Counted from the stretch's first letter, positions 1 through 9,783 are shown. The stretch: 64,000 nucleotides of DNA from TMP-24 sp041397305 (GCA_041397305.1 JAWKWX010000002.1:124001-188000), one strand, 5' to 3'. Numbers and translations: made by a program. The notes: generated by a model from the letters alone, not told the origin.

Positions 1-942
1 CATCTGGACGGGCGCGAGATCACCGACCTGCCCTCGGCCAAGCGTGATATCGCGATGGTCTTCCAGAATTACGCGCTTTATCCGCATATGAACGTGCGCA
101 AGAACATGTCCTTCGGCCTGTCCTTGAACGGGATGAAGGCCGACGAGATCGAGCGGCGCGTCAGCGAGGCCGCCGATATCCTGCGCATCACCGAGCTTCT
201 CGAGCGCAAGCCCAAGCAATTGTCGGGCGGGCAGCGCCAGCGGGTGGCGATCGGACGGGCGATCGTGCGCAAGCCGCGGCTGTTCCTGCTGGACGAGCCC
301 CTGTCGAACCTTGACGCGGGCCTGCGCGTGACGATGCGGGCGGAGCTGGCAGGGTTGCACGAAAGGCTGGGCGTGACGATGGTCTATGTCACCCACGATC
401 AGGTAGAGGCGATGACGCTTTCAGGCCGGGTCGTCGTTCTGGACAAGGGCAAGGTCAGCCAGTTCGGCAGCCCGCTGGAGCTGTTCCACCGCCCGGCGAA
501 CCTGTTTGTCGCGGGCTTCATCGGCAGCCCGAAGATGAATTTCATGGCCGTGCGCACGGCTGGCTCCGACGGCACGCATGTCACGGTCACCGCGCCTGGC
601 TTCGCCCACCCGCTGGCCGTTGATCTGGCCGCGCCCGCGGCAGTGCCGGGCGAACTGACATTGGGCATCCGGCCCGACCAACTGCGGATCGGCGCGCCCG
701 ACCAGGGCCATTTCACCGGCACCGTGCGGCTGATGGAGCGGCTGGGCACCGAAAGCCACGTCCATCTGGCGCTGGATGACGGCACGGCGCTGGTCGTCAT
801 CACCGACGGCACGCATCCCGCCCGTGCCCATGACCGGATCGGCCTGACGATCCCGGGCGAGGCTGCCCATCTTTTCACACCTGCGGGCGAGGCGCTGCCG
901 CGCAAGCTCGACCCCGACACCGAACGACTGCTTCACATCTAA
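1..942 (+). CDS. Sugar ABC transporter ATP-binding protein (5' truncated by window edge)
   Basis: This is the ATPase of a carbohydrate importer of the MalK/UgpC class. The frame is open from base 1, and Walker A lies outside the window. The first visible motif is the Q-loop FQNYALYPH. The signature LSGGQRQRVAIGRAI, the Walker B stretch FLLDEPLSNLDA and the switch histidine in YVTHDQVEAM are intact. The last ~100 residues look like the TOBE/regulatory barrel of sugar importers. The gene sits 37 bp upstream of the binding-protein gene and shares its strand with two permeases and two glycosidases, so it very likely powers glycoside uptake. The ATPase itself does not reveal the substrate. Confidence 0.93.
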   Translation, partial: HLDGREITDLPSAKRDIAMVFQNYALYPHMNVRKNMSFGLSLNGMKADEIERRVSEAADILRITELLERKPKQLSGGQRQRVAIGRAIVRKPRLFLLDEPLSNLDAGLRVTMRAELAGLHERLGVTMVYVTHDQVEAMTLSGRVVVLDKGKVSQFGSPLELFHRPANLFVAGFIGSPKMNFMAVRTAGSDGTHVTVTAPGFAHPLAVDLAAPAAVPGELTLGIRPDQLRIGAPDQGHFTGTVRLMERLGTESHVHLALDDGTALVVITDGTHPARAHDRIGLTIPGEAAHLFTPAGEALPRKLDPDTERLLHI

Positions 943-979
943 CCGGGCCCGAGAGGCCCATTCTCTGGGAGGAGAACCG

Positions 980-2212
980 ATGAAGAGACGCCACCTGATC
1001 ATCGCCCCGGCCATCCTGACGGCCGTCTTCTGGGGCGGCGTGGGCCATGCGCAGGACAAGGTGCTGCGCTTTGCCACCTGGGACAGCGACGAAAGCCTCG
1101 CGATCGAGGAGGCCATCGCGCGGAAATTCGAAGAGGCCAACCCCGGCGTGAAGGTCCAGGTCGAGGCCTATGGCGACGGGTTTGACGACAAGCTGACCGC
1201 CGCAATGGGCGCGGGAAGCCCACCCGACGTGATGTATATGTGGAACTTCCCCGCCTACAAGGAAGCGCTGATGCCCTTGAACGATTTCATCGCTCGTGAT
1301 GGCGAAGCGATGAATATCAAGGACATTCCCGAAGGCTTGCTGAACATCTCGAAGATCGAGGGGAACATCTACGGCATGCCCGCGGGCTTCACGACCCAGG
1401 TCGTCTTTTACAACAAGGACATGTTCGCGAAGGCAGGCGTCGCCGAACCGCAGGAGGGCTGGACCTGGGCCGATCTGCGCGCCGATGCCGCCAAGTTCCG
1501 CGACAAGGAAAACAAGGTCTATGGCTTTGCCGTCGACGCCAAACCCGATCCTTACGATTTCGAGGAATTCTTCTGGTCGAACGGGACCAAGTACATCTCG
1601 GACGACGGCAAGACCCTCGATGGCTATATGAACAGCCCCGAGGCGGTCGAGGTGCTGACCATGTTCGCCGACATGATCAAGTCAGAGGAAGCGGTTGCCC
1701 TGAACATCGGCGACGAAACGTCGGGCTCGTCGCTCTTCAAGGCGGGCAAGATCGCGATGTTCCAGTCGGCGATGTGGTCCAAGGCCGGGATCGACGAATC
1801 CGGCATCAGCTACGGCGTGGTCGGATTGCCCGCCTTCGGATCGAAACCGGTTCATTCGGTGATCGGCGCCTCGGCCGTGTCGATCGCCAAGGATGCGACC
1901 GATCCCGAACTGGCCTGGGAATTCGTGAAGTTCTTCTCCTCGCCCGAAGCGGTCGCCATGCGCAAGAATGACCTGCCGATCCGCACCTCGGTCGCCGAGG
2001 CGAACGGCATGACCACGGACCCGATCTTCAAGCCCTTCTTCGACATGCTGGCCGTGTCGAACCGCGAAACGAACGCCTTCCTGAAGAACCCCGAATGGGG
2101 CCGCATCCAGGAAAACCTCGCGCAGGCGATCGAGGCGACGATGATCGATCAGGGCAATGCGCAGGCGCATCTGGACGAAGCGGTGGCGGCCTCGGCCCGC
2201 TTCCTCAAGTAA
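980..2212 (+). CDS. Extracellular sugar-binding protein of ABC importer
   Basis: Periplasmic solute-binding protein of 410 aa, the usual size for family 1 oligosaccharide binders. A Sec signal peptide is clear: KRRH, a hydrophobic core, and a likely cut after GHA at residue 24. Mature features include the start LRFATWDSDES, the PPDVMYMWN segment and YGMPAGFTTQVVFYNKD, all typical of MalE/UgpB-like binders. The start has a strong Shine-Dalgarno (GGGAGGAG) just upstream. It lies between the ATPase and two permease genes and completes the importer. By context the ligand is a glycoside later cut by the GH63-like and GH42 enzymes; the sequence alone does not prove this. Confidence 0.93.
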   Translation: MKRRHLIIAPAILTAVFWGGVGHAQDKVLRFATWDSDESLAIEEAIARKFEEANPGVKVQVEAYGDGFDDKLTAAMGAGSPPDVMYMWNFPAYKEALMPLNDFIARDGEAMNIKDIPEGLLNISKIEGNIYGMPAGFTTQVVFYNKDMFAKAGVAEPQEGWTWADLRADAAKFRDKENKVYGFAVDAKPDPYDFEEFFWSNGTKYISDDGKTLDGYMNSPEAVEVLTMFADMIKSEEAVALNIGDETSGSSLFKAGKIAMFQSAMWSKAGIDESGISYGVVGLPAFGSKPVHSVIGASAVSIAKDATDPELAWEFVKFFSSPEAVAMRKNDLPIRTSVAEANGMTTDPIFKPFFDMLAVSNRETNAFLKNPEWGRIQENLAQAIEATMIDQGNAQAHLDEAVAASARFLK

Positions 2213-2240
2213 CCCCGGAATTCACGGAGAGATGGGTACC

Positions 2241-3179
2241 ATGGCCACCGCCCCCGCAACCCCGCGTCCCTCCCGGCGCAAGGCGCGTGGCGCAGGTATA
2301 ACGCCTTGGCTGTTCATCTCTCCGTGGATACTCGGTTTTCTGTTCTTCACCCTCGGGCCCTTGATCTTTTCCTTCGTGATGAGCCTGCACGACTGGCCGG
2401 TGGTGGGCACGCGGGAGTTCGTCGGGTTCGAGAATTACAGCACGATGCTGCGCGACGACCCGCAGTTCTGGAAAAGCCTCTGGATCACGGTGAAGTTTGC
2501 GGGCCTCTTCGTGCCCTTGAACATCGTGCTGTCGTTCCTTCTGGCCGTTCTGTTGAACCTGAACCTCAAGGGCACGGCGATCTTCCGGACCGCCTTCTAC
2601 CTGCCCTCGGTCATCTCGGGCGTCGCGCTGGTGACGATCTGGGCCTGGATCTATTCCAAGGAATACGGGCTGCTGAACTATCTTCTGTCGTTCGCGGGCA
2701 TCGACGGGCCGAACTGGCTGGGCGACCGCACCTGGGCGATCGTCGCCATCACCATCGCGAGCCTGTGGGGGCTGGGCGGGTCGATGCTGATCTTCCTGGC
2801 CGGTTTGCAGTCGATCCCGAAAGAGCTTTACGAGGCCGCGCGCGTGTCGGGCGTGCCCGCCTGGGCACAGGTCATCTTCATCACCTTGCCGATGCTGTCG
2901 CCGATGATCCTGTTCACGCTGATCACCTCGATCATCTCGGCCTTCCAGCAGCTGACCATCGCGCTTCTCCTGACAGACGGCGGGCCGGTCAATTCGACCT
3001 ATTTCTTCGCCATGTACATCTACAAGACCGCCTTCCGCTTTCACGACATGGGCTATGCGGCGGCGATGAGCTGGGTGATGTTCCTGATCATCCTGGCGCT
3101 GTCGATGCTGGTCATGCGCTGGTCGGCGGCCTGGGTCTATTACGAAGGTCAGGCCAGAAAGGATGACGCAGATGCGTAA
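2241..3179 (+). CDS. Sugar ABC transporter permease (MalF/UgpA-like)
   Basis: Inner-membrane permease of 312 aa with about six transmembrane helices. The first begins near residue 20 (WLFISPWILGFLFF). The EAA loop that contacts the ATPase is visible as ELYEAARVSGVPAWAQ. The frame stays open upstream, but GGAGA at 2226-2230 is correctly spaced only for the ATG at 2241; the ATG at 2232 is too close to it. The C terminus overlaps the next permease. Together the two permeases form the heterodimeric channel of the importer. Confidence 0.92.
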   Translation: MATAPATPRPSRRKARGAGITPWLFISPWILGFLFFTLGPLIFSFVMSLHDWPVVGTREFVGFENYSTMLRDDPQFWKSLWITVKFAGLFVPLNIVLSFLLAVLLNLNLKGTAIFRTAFYLPSVISGVALVTIWAWIYSKEYGLLNYLLSFAGIDGPNWLGDRTWAIVAITIASLWGLGGSMLIFLAGLQSIPKELYEAARVSGVPAWAQVIFITLPMLSPMILFTLITSIISAFQQLTIALLLTDGGPVNSTYFFAMYIYKTAFRFHDMGYAAAMSWVMFLIILALSMLVMRWSAAWVYYEGQARKDDADA

Positions 3180-3984
3180 GACGCTTGGCTATTCCGCGCT
3201 GATCTTCCTGACCGCTCTCTTCGCCGCACCCTTCCTCTGGACGCTGATCACCGCCCTGAAGACCGAGGCAGAGCTTTACGCCTATCCGCCTGTCTTCTGG
3301 CCCACCGACTGGAAATGGGAGAATTTCACCAACGCCTGGACGTCGCTGCCCTTCACCACCTTCCTGAAGAACTCGGTGATCGTCGTGGTCCTGTCGACCA
3401 TCGGCCAGCTCGCCTCCTCCTCGCTGGTGGCCTATGGCTTTGCCCGCTTCCAGTTCCGCGGCCGCGATCCCCTGTTCGTGCTGCTGCTGGCCACGATGAT
3501 GATCCCCTGGGACGTGAAGATGATCCCCTTGTACATGGAGTTCAACTGGCTGGGCTGGATCAATACGCTGAAGCCCTTGATCGTGCCCGCCTGGTTCGGC
3601 GAGGCCTTCTTCATCTTCCTTCTGCGCCAGTACATCATGACCATCCCGATGGAGATCGACGAGGCCGCGCGGATGGACGGGGCCAATGCCTGGCAGATTT
3701 ACTGGCGCATCCACCTGCCCCTGATGGCGCCCGCGCTGGTGCTGGTGGGAACCTTCCATTTCATGAACGCCTGGAACGACTATCTCGGGCCGCTGATCTA
3801 CCTGAACGACCAGTCGACCTATACGCTGCCGCTGGGCCTGGCGCTCTTCAAGGGTCTGCACGAGGTCGATTACATCTCGATCGCGGCGATCACCGTGATC
3901 CTCTGCCTGCCGCCGCTCGCCCTTTTCTTCTATGCCCAGCGTTACATCATGGACAATGCGCTCGGCTCGTCGGTGAAGGGTTAG
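3172..3984 (+). CDS. Sugar ABC transporter permease (MalG/UgpE-like)
   Basis: Second inner-membrane permease, 270 aa, six predicted helices, with the EAA motif IDEAARMDGANAWQIYWRI near residue 165. Two in-frame ATGs exist (3163 and 3172). The AGAAAGGA Shine-Dalgarno at 3156-3163 lies 8 nt ahead of 3172, so the second is preferred, giving an 8-bp overlap with the upstream permease. The stop codon directly abuts the start of the glycosidase gene, which indicates translational coupling of uptake and hydrolysis. Confidence 0.92.
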   Translation: MRKTLGYSALIFLTALFAAPFLWTLITALKTEAELYAYPPVFWPTDWKWENFTNAWTSLPFTTFLKNSVIVVVLSTIGQLASSSLVAYGFARFQFRGRDPLFVLLLATMMIPWDVKMIPLYMEFNWLGWINTLKPLIVPAWFGEAFFIFLLRQYIMTIPMEIDEAARMDGANAWQIYWRIHLPLMAPALVLVGTFHFMNAWNDYLGPLIYLNDQSTYTLPLGLALFKGLHEVDYISIAAITVILCLPPLALFFYAQRYIMDNALGSSVKG

Positions 3985-5661
3985 ATGCTGTTCGATTTCG
4001 CCCATGTGCCCTTCAGCCGCCGGGGGCGGTTCCTGACGCTGTCCCTGATGGACGGCGCGGTCTGGCTCAGGTCGGTCAGAGGGGGCGATCTGAAGCCGTC
4101 CCTTGGCCGTCTGTGCCGGATGTCGGTCTTCGGACCGGACGGCACGGGGCGCGCGGTCAAATGGCGGCTTGCGCCCGGGCTGCTGATCGCCGAGGCCGAC
4201 GGCGGCCGGGTCGAATTCTGTATCGGCGAAGGCGAGCGGCTGCACCTGAGGGGACAGGGCTTGGGCGTTGCCTTCGATCTGGAAGGATCGCGCTACGATT
4301 ATGCCTACCGCACGCCTGCGGGCGACCATTGCCTGGTCGCGGCCTATGAGAACACGCGCCTTCTGCCACGCGTGACGAAAGGCGAGGTGAAGGTCACCGG
4401 CGACTGGCGCCGCGACCGGGCGGACAATGTGGCGATGATCTTCTCGGGCGCGACCGGTTTCGAAGGCACGGTCGATCTGTTCCCCGCGATCCCGCCGGCC
4501 GTGGCCACGCAGGATTTCCACACCGCCCACGCCGAGGCAGCGCGCGATTTCGCCGACTGGCTGTCGCTTGCCCCCCCAGGCTGCAAGGACGAGGCGCGCA
4601 GGCTTGCGGCCTATCTTCTCTGGGCCAATACCGTTCCGGCCGAGGGCGCCCTGACCCGGCCCGCGATCTACATGTCGAAGAACGACATGATCAACATCTG
4701 GTCCTGGGACAATGCCTTCTCGGCGCTCGGGGTTGCGGCGATGGACGGCGCGCTGGCCTTTGACCAGTTCGGCGCCATCTTCGATCATCAGCATCCTTCG
4801 GGCCTTCTGCCCGACTTCGTGAACGACCGCGATGTGAGCTTTGCCTTCACCAAGCCGCCGGTCCATGGCTGGGCGGTGCTGCGGCTGATCGAGCGCCATC
4901 CCGACTGGCTGACCGGGGACCGGCGGCAGGCGCTGGTCGGATGGCTTTCGGCACAGGTCGGCTACTGGCTGACCCATGCGCGAAAGGGGGGCTCAAGCCT
5001 GCCGGTCTATTTCCACGGCAATGATTCCGGCTGGGACAATGCGACCTTCTTCGCCGATGGCGGGCCGGTCGTCACGCCCGACCTGCCGACCTTCCTGATC
5101 CTCGCCTGCGACTGCCTGGCGCGGCTCGACCGTGAACGCTCCGCCGCCTGGCAGGCCGAAGCCGGGCAGCTTTACAGCCAGCTGATCGCCAGTCTCTGGA
5201 CCGGCGAGACCTTCGGCACACGCCTCGCCGCCGACCCGGCGCGGCTCAGGACCGATCAAAGCCTGATCGGCTTCATGCCGCTTCTGCTTGGCCCGCGCCT
5301 GCCGCGCGAGATGGTGGCGCAACTTGTCGGCCGCCTGACATCGGGTGGCTGGATCACCGGCTGGGGCCCTGCGACGGAAAACCCGGCAAGCCCGCATTAC
5401 GAGGCGGACGGCTATTGGCGGGGCCCGATCTGGGCGCCGACCACGCTACTTCTGTGGGACGGGCTCATTCAGCAGGGCGAGGTGAGACTGGCCCGCGACA
5501 TCGCCCGCCGCTTCTGCGCCCTGTGTGAAAAATCCGGCATGGCCGAGAATTTCGACGCATCATCGGGCGCTGGCCTGCGCGACCGGGCCTTTGCCTGGAC
5601 ATCTGCGGTTTACCTGTGGCTCTCGGCCTCGCTAGAAGAGGCGCACGGGGGGACGGAATGA
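3985..5661 (+). CDS. GH63/MGH1-like (alpha/alpha)6-barrel glycoside hydrolase
   Basis: Predicted cytoplasmic alpha-glycosidase of 558 aa without a signal peptide. The N-terminal ~170 residues form a beta-rich region; the rest resembles the trehalase-like (alpha/alpha)6 barrel of clan GH-G (GH63/GH37). The general-acid segment INIWSWDNAF puts Asp at residue 242. The segment starting at Glu473 (EADGYWRGPIWAPTT) matches the catalytic-base/aglycone region of GH63 and MGH1-like enzymes. Known GH63 enzymes cut alpha-glucosides such as Glc-alpha-1,2-Man and Glc-alpha-1,2-Gal, or glucosyl- and mannosylglycerate. The gene starts immediately after the permease stop and overlaps the LacI gene by 4 bp. 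Context with a GH42 enzyme suggests removal of an outer glucose before galactose. Exact substrate unproven. Confidence 0.8.
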   Translation: MLFDFAHVPFSRRGRFLTLSLMDGAVWLRSVRGGDLKPSLGRLCRMSVFGPDGTGRAVKWRLAPGLLIAEADGGRVEFCIGEGERLHLRGQGLGVAFDLEGSRYDYAYRTPAGDHCLVAAYENTRLLPRVTKGEVKVTGDWRRDRADNVAMIFSGATGFEGTVDLFPAIPPAVATQDFHTAHAEAARDFADWLSLAPPGCKDEARRLAAYLLWANTVPAEGALTRPAIYMSKNDMINIWSWDNAFSALGVAAMDGALAFDQFGAIFDHQHPSGLLPDFVNDRDVSFAFTKPPVHGWAVLRLIERHPDWLTGDRRQALVGWLSAQVGYWLTHARKGGSSLPVYFHGNDSGWDNATFFADGGPVVTPDLPTFLILACDCLARLDRERSAAWQAEAGQLYSQLIASLWTGETFGTRLAADPARLRTDQSLIGFMPLLLGPRLPREMVAQLVGRLTSGGWITGWGPATENPASPHYEADGYWRGPIWAPTTLLLWDGLIQQGEVRLARDIARRFCALCEKSGMAENFDASSGAGLRDRAFAWTSAVYLWLSASLEEAHGGTE

Positions 5662-6707
5662 ACACCAGGGCGCAACGGCCGACGATCAAGACCATCTGCG
5701 CGATGACGGGCCTGTCGACGGCGACCGTCTCGAAGGCGCTGCGCCGCTCGCCCGAGGTCCGGCCCGAGACGCGCGCCATCGTCGAGGCGGCGGCGGAAAA
5801 GGTCGGCTATTCGACGAACCTGCATGGCGTGCGTCTGAGGACCGGCAAGACCTATCAGATCGCCGTCCTGATGACCGCACCCACGAGCGATGCGACCGAA
5901 TGGGAGGGTGTCGAATATGCCCAGCTTCTGTCAGGCATCTCGCACGCGATGGAGGAGACCCGCTACCGCGTGGCGCTTTACGCGGTCCGCGACCATGCCG
6001 AGGCGCAGGAAACGCTCCGCCAGATCATCCGCGACAGCCAGGCCGACGGGGTGATCCTGTCGGGCACCCGGCCCTATGACGAGCGGGTCGCCCTTCTGCA
6101 GGATGCGGGCTTTCCCTTCGTCACCTACGGCACCACGACCGATCACGGCGCGCATGCCTTCGTCGATACCGACAACGACGGGATCATCCGTACCGCGATG
6201 GCACGGCTTTTCGACCGTGGCCACCGGCGGATCGCGCTGATCAACCCGCCCGCGCATCTGAGCTATGGCCAGACGCGGCTTGAGACCTACCGCCAGATGC
6301 TGTCGGGCGCCGGCATTGATTATGACCCGCGCCTTGTCGCGCATGACCGGCTGACGCCGGGGTTCGGGCGGGCGCAGGTGATGGTGATGCACTCCCTGCC
6401 CGATCCGCCGACCGCCTATATCTGCGCCAACGAGGCGTCGGCGCTTGGCGCTTTGTCCGGTTTCTCGGCCTCGGGCCTCGTCCATGGCCGCGACGCGGTG
6501 ATCAATGCCACAGACGATCTGAACGTCTCGGCCTATTTCACCCCGCCGCTCACCACCTTCTATCTGCCGATCACCCGCCCCGCCGAGCTTCTGGGCCATC
6601 ATATCCTGAACGCCATTGATGGTTCGGCCCCCGAAAGCCTGCAGACCCTCTTGATGCCCGAACTGATCGAGCGCAGCGACGACCGGCTGCGCGGCAGTGC
6701 GTGCTGA
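5658..6707 (+). CDS. LacI-family transcriptional regulator
   Basis: Sugar-responsive repressor of 349 aa. The N-terminal helix-turn-helix is TIKTICAMTGLSTATVSKAL (residues ~8-27), followed by the hinge region with SPEVRPETRAIVEAA. The remainder is a periplasmic-binding-protein-like effector domain. The chosen ATG overlaps the glycosidase stop codon (ATGA), which fits translational coupling better than the longer frame starting at 5616. Being inside the operon it probably controls, it likely responds to the imported sugar or a breakdown product. Its operator would lie left of the window. Confidence 0.92.
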   Translation: MNTRAQRPTIKTICAMTGLSTATVSKALRRSPEVRPETRAIVEAAAEKVGYSTNLHGVRLRTGKTYQIAVLMTAPTSDATEWEGVEYAQLLSGISHAMEETRYRVALYAVRDHAEAQETLRQIIRDSQADGVILSGTRPYDERVALLQDAGFPFVTYGTTTDHGAHAFVDTDNDGIIRTAMARLFDRGHRRIALINPPAHLSYGQTRLETYRQMLSGAGIDYDPRLVAHDRLTPGFGRAQVMVMHSLPDPPTAYICANEASALGALSGFSASGLVHGRDAVINATDDLNVSAYFTPPLTTFYLPITRPAELLGHHILNAIDGSAPESLQTLLMPELIERSDDRLRGSAC

Positions 6708-6732
6708 CCCCCTCCGAACCGAAAGTCCCGTA

Positions 6733-9700
6733 ATGTCCGCCTTCGCCTCCGCGCCCCCTGCCCTGACCTCCGACGCGCTCGCGACGCTTGCCGAGACCCA
6801 TTTCGGCAAGCGCGGCACGATCCGCCCGCTGGTGTCGGAGCGCGACCAGAACGCGCGCCTGACGACAGGCGAGGAAAAGTTCGTCCTGAAGGTCGCCAAT
6901 GCGGGCGAGGACCCAGACCAGATCGCGCTGCAGAATGCGACGATGCTGCATCTGGAACATGCGGGCGTGGCAGGGTTGCCACGCCTCGTGCGCGCACGAG
7001 GCGGCGCAGAATATGCCCTGATCGCCCATGAGGGGCAGGAACACCGAATGCGGCTCGTGACCTGGATCGACGGGCGGCCGATGTCAGAGGCGCGGCGCGG
7101 CCTTGGCCAGATCTCCGCCCTCGGCGCCTTCATGGGACGCCTCAGCCGGGGCCTGCAGGGCTTCGGCCATCCCGCCGCCTTCCGGCCCGACTTTCCCTGG
7201 TCACTTGACCATGTGGCAAAGCTGGAGCCCTGGGCGGAGGATATCGCCGACCCGGCGCGCCGCGCGCTGGTCGGACGGCTCTTCGCGCGCTATCGCGCGC
7301 GCGTCGCCCCCGCGCTTGTCGGCTTGCGTGCGTCGGTCCTGCATCAGGATGCGAACGACAATAACGTGATCGTCGATGCGGGTGACCCCGACCGGATCGC
7401 CGGGCTGATCGACTTCGGCGACATGTGTTTCGGTCGCACGGTGAACGAGCTTGCGATCACGCTCGCCTACGCACTTCTGGAAGCACCGGACCTCTATTCC
7501 GCCGCGCGCGCGCTGATCGAAGGCTATGTCTCGGAATTTCCGCTGACCGCGGGCGAGGCCGATGTGCTTTACGACCTGATGCGCATGCGGCTTGTCTGCT
7601 CGGTCTGCATCTCGTCCCGCCAGTCGCGGCTTTACCCGGACAACGATTATCTCCTCATCTCGCAGCAGCCCGCCTTCGCGTTGCTGGAGCGGCTGGAGAA
7701 GATCGACCCGGAATTCATGGTGGCGCTCTTCCGCCGCGCCGCCGGGTTCGCGGCAACGCGGGCCGAGGCGTCCGTCCGGGCGTTTCTGGCCGAGGCGGAG
7801 CCGCTGTCTCCTTTCCGGCCGGGCCTGCGCACCTCGGCCCGGATAGCGCTTCTGACGAAGGGCGAGCACCCCGACATGCCCGCCTTTTCCGATCGCGCCT
7901 TTGATGGCTGGTTCGCAGGCCAGCGTCCCGCAACCCTGCCCGAGGGCGAGGCTTTCTACGGCTTCGGCGCCTATGGCGAGAAACGGTCTGTCTATGCCAC
8001 CGACCAGTTCGCCGATGCGGCCAGCCCCGAGCGGCGCACAAGACATCTGGGGATCGACGTCTTCGCCCCCGCGGGAACGCCGATCCATGCGCCGCTTCCC
8101 GGCACGGTCGCCTTCGTCACCTACAATGCCGACCCGCTCGACTATGGCCATACGCTGATCCTCAGGCATGAGACGCAGGACGGCACGCCGTTCTGGACGC
8201 TTTACGGCCACCTCGGGGGCACACTGCCGGGCCTGTGCAGGGTCGGCCAGCAGATCGAGGCGGGGCAGCTTGTCGCCCATCTGGGCGACTGGCACGAGAA
8301 CGGCGGCTGGGCACCGCACATCCATTTCCAGATCATGACCGACCTGCTGGCGCAGACCGAGGGCAATTTCTTCGGCGTCGGTCACGACAGCCTGTGGGAC
8401 GTCTGGTCGGGCATCTGCGTCGACCCGAACCTGATCCTGCGGCTTCAGCCAGAAAGTTTCACCGTCGATCCCGAACCGCCGGAGGCATTGCTTGGTCGTC
8501 GTGCGGAAAGGATCGGGCCTTCGCTGTCGGTGTCCTATCGCGAGAAGCTGAAGATCGTGCGCGGGCGGGGGGCGTACCTCATCGACTATACCGGCCGCGA
8601 ATATCTGGATGCGGTCAACAACATCACCCATGTCGGCCATTGCCATCCGCATGTGACCGAGGCGATCGCCCGGCAGGCCGCGACGCTCAACACCAATTCG
8701 CGCTATCTGAACGGGTTGATGCTGGACCTCGCCGACCGGATCACCGCAAGACTGCCCGGCGATCTGAAGGTCGCCTATTTCGTCAATTCCGGCACCGAGG
8801 CGAACGAACTGGCACTGCGCATCGCGCGCACCGCCCTGGCCAGGAAGAACACGATCGTGCTCGACTGGGCATATCACGGCAATTCCGGCGGGATGGTCGA
8901 GATCAGCCCCTACAAGTTCAAGCGCAAGGGTGGCTTCCCCCAGCCGGAGTTCGTGGAGATCGCCACCTTCCCCGATCCCTATCGCGGCAGGTACAAGGGC
9001 ATGACCGAAGGCGTGGGCCGCGCCTATGCCGAGGATGTGGGCCATGCGCTGGAAAGGGTTCGCGCCAAGACCGGCAGCCCGGCCGCGGCCTTCATCGCGG
9101 AATCGATCTCGGGCGTCGGCGGTCAGGTCATCTATCCGCCCGGCTATCTGAAATCGGTCTATGAACAAGTGCGCCGCGCGGGCGGGATCGTCATCGCCGA
9201 CGAGGTACAATGCGGCTTCGGGCGTGTAGGCTCCCACTTCTGGGGATTCGAACTGCAGGGGGTCACGCCCGACATCGTGGTCATGGGCAAGCCGATCGGC
9301 AACGGTCACCCGCTGGCCTGTGTCGTCACCACGCCGGAGCTTGCCCGGCGCTTCGCCAATGGCATGGAATATTTCAATTCGTTCGGCGGCAACCCGGTGT
9401 CGATGGCGGTGGGCCACGCCGTTCTGGACGTGATCGAGGGCGAAGGACTTCAGGCCAGGGCGCTGGAGACCGGGCACGATCTGCTCGACCGGTTCATCGC
9501 CATGCAGGCCCGGTTCCCGATCATCGGCGATGTGCGCGGCGCGGGCCTCTTCCTTGGCGTGGAACTGGTGCGCGACCGCACGACGCTTGACCCCGCGACC
9601 GAGGAAGCCGGACTGATCGTCAACCGCATGCGCCAGATGGGCATTCTCGCCTCGACCGACGGCCCGCTGGACAATGTGCTGAAATTCAAGCCGCCCATGG

Positions 9701-9783
9701 TCTTCGGCCGCGCCGAGGCCGACCGGCTAGTTGCCGCGACCGAAGCCGCGCTGACCGCACTCGGGCAAGGAAGACTGAAATGA
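6733..9783 (+). CDS. Trifunctional fusion: APH-type kinase, M23 peptidase domain, class III aminotransferase-fold lyase
   Basis: A 1016-aa cytoplasmic protein with three domains. Residues ~20-330 are an aminoglycoside-phosphotransferase-fold kinase: H204-x-D206, N211, and D227 in LIDFGD. Residues ~400-570 are a LytM/M23 domain with H438-xxx-D442, H493 in LYGHL, and H529-x-H531, so the full zinc and catalytic set is present. Residues ~590-1016 are a PLP class III aminotransferase fold with NSGTEANELALR, D823 in DEVQCGFGR, and the PLP lysine K853 in MGKPIGNG. Human relatives of the outer domains are hydroxylysine kinase (HYKK) and the phospholyases ETNPPL/PHYKPL. The likely reaction is phosphorylation of an amino alcohol, then phosphate and ammonia elimination to an aldehyde. 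The substrate is inferred to be 5-hydroxylysine, with ethanolamine as the alternative. The stop overlaps the GH42 start (ATGA). Confidence 0.82.
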   Translation: MSAFASAPPALTSDALATLAETHFGKRGTIRPLVSERDQNARLTTGEEKFVLKVANAGEDPDQIALQNATMLHLEHAGVAGLPRLVRARGGAEYALIAHEGQEHRMRLVTWIDGRPMSEARRGLGQISALGAFMGRLSRGLQGFGHPAAFRPDFPWSLDHVAKLEPWAEDIADPARRALVGRLFARYRARVAPALVGLRASVLHQDANDNNVIVDAGDPDRIAGLIDFGDMCFGRTVNELAITLAYALLEAPDLYSAARALIEGYVSEFPLTAGEADVLYDLMRMRLVCSVCISSRQSRLYPDNDYLLISQQPAFALLERLEKIDPEFMVALFRRAAGFAATRAEASVRAFLAEAEPLSPFRPGLRTSARIALLTKGEHPDMPAFSDRAFDGWFAGQRPATLPEGEAFYGFGAYGEKRSVYATDQFADAASPERRTRHLGIDVFAPAGTPIHAPLPGTVAFVTYNADPLDYGHTLILRHETQDGTPFWTLYGHLGGTLPGLCRVGQQIEAGQLVAHLGDWHENGGWAPHIHFQIMTDLLAQTEGNFFGVGHDSLWDVWSGICVDPNLILRLQPESFTVDPEPPEALLGRRAERIGPSLSVSYREKLKIVRGRGAYLIDYTGREYLDAVNNITHVGHCHPHVTEAIARQAATLNTNSRYLNGLMLDLADRITARLPGDLKVAYFVNSGTEANELALRIARTALARKNTIVLDWAYHGNSGGMVEISPYKFKRKGGFPQPEFVEIATFPDPYRGRYKGMTEGVGRAYAEDVGHALERVRAKTGSPAAAFIAESISGVGGQVIYPPGYLKSVYEQVRRAGGIVIADEVQCGFGRVGSHFWGFELQGVTPDIVVMGKPIGNGHPLACVVTTPELARRFANGMEYFNSFGGNPVSMAVGHAVLDVIEGEGLQARALETGHDLLDRFIAMQARFPIIGDVRGAGLFLGVELVRDRTTLDPATEEAGLIVNRMRQMGILASTDGPLDNVLKFKPPMVFGRAEADRLVAATEAALTALGQGRLK

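Noticed and set aside
3112..4977. Very long open frame antisense to the permease and glycosidase genes
   Set aside because: It shadows well-conserved coding genes, has Arg/Gln/His-rich sequence without recognisable domains, and is a usual artefact of high-GC codon use.
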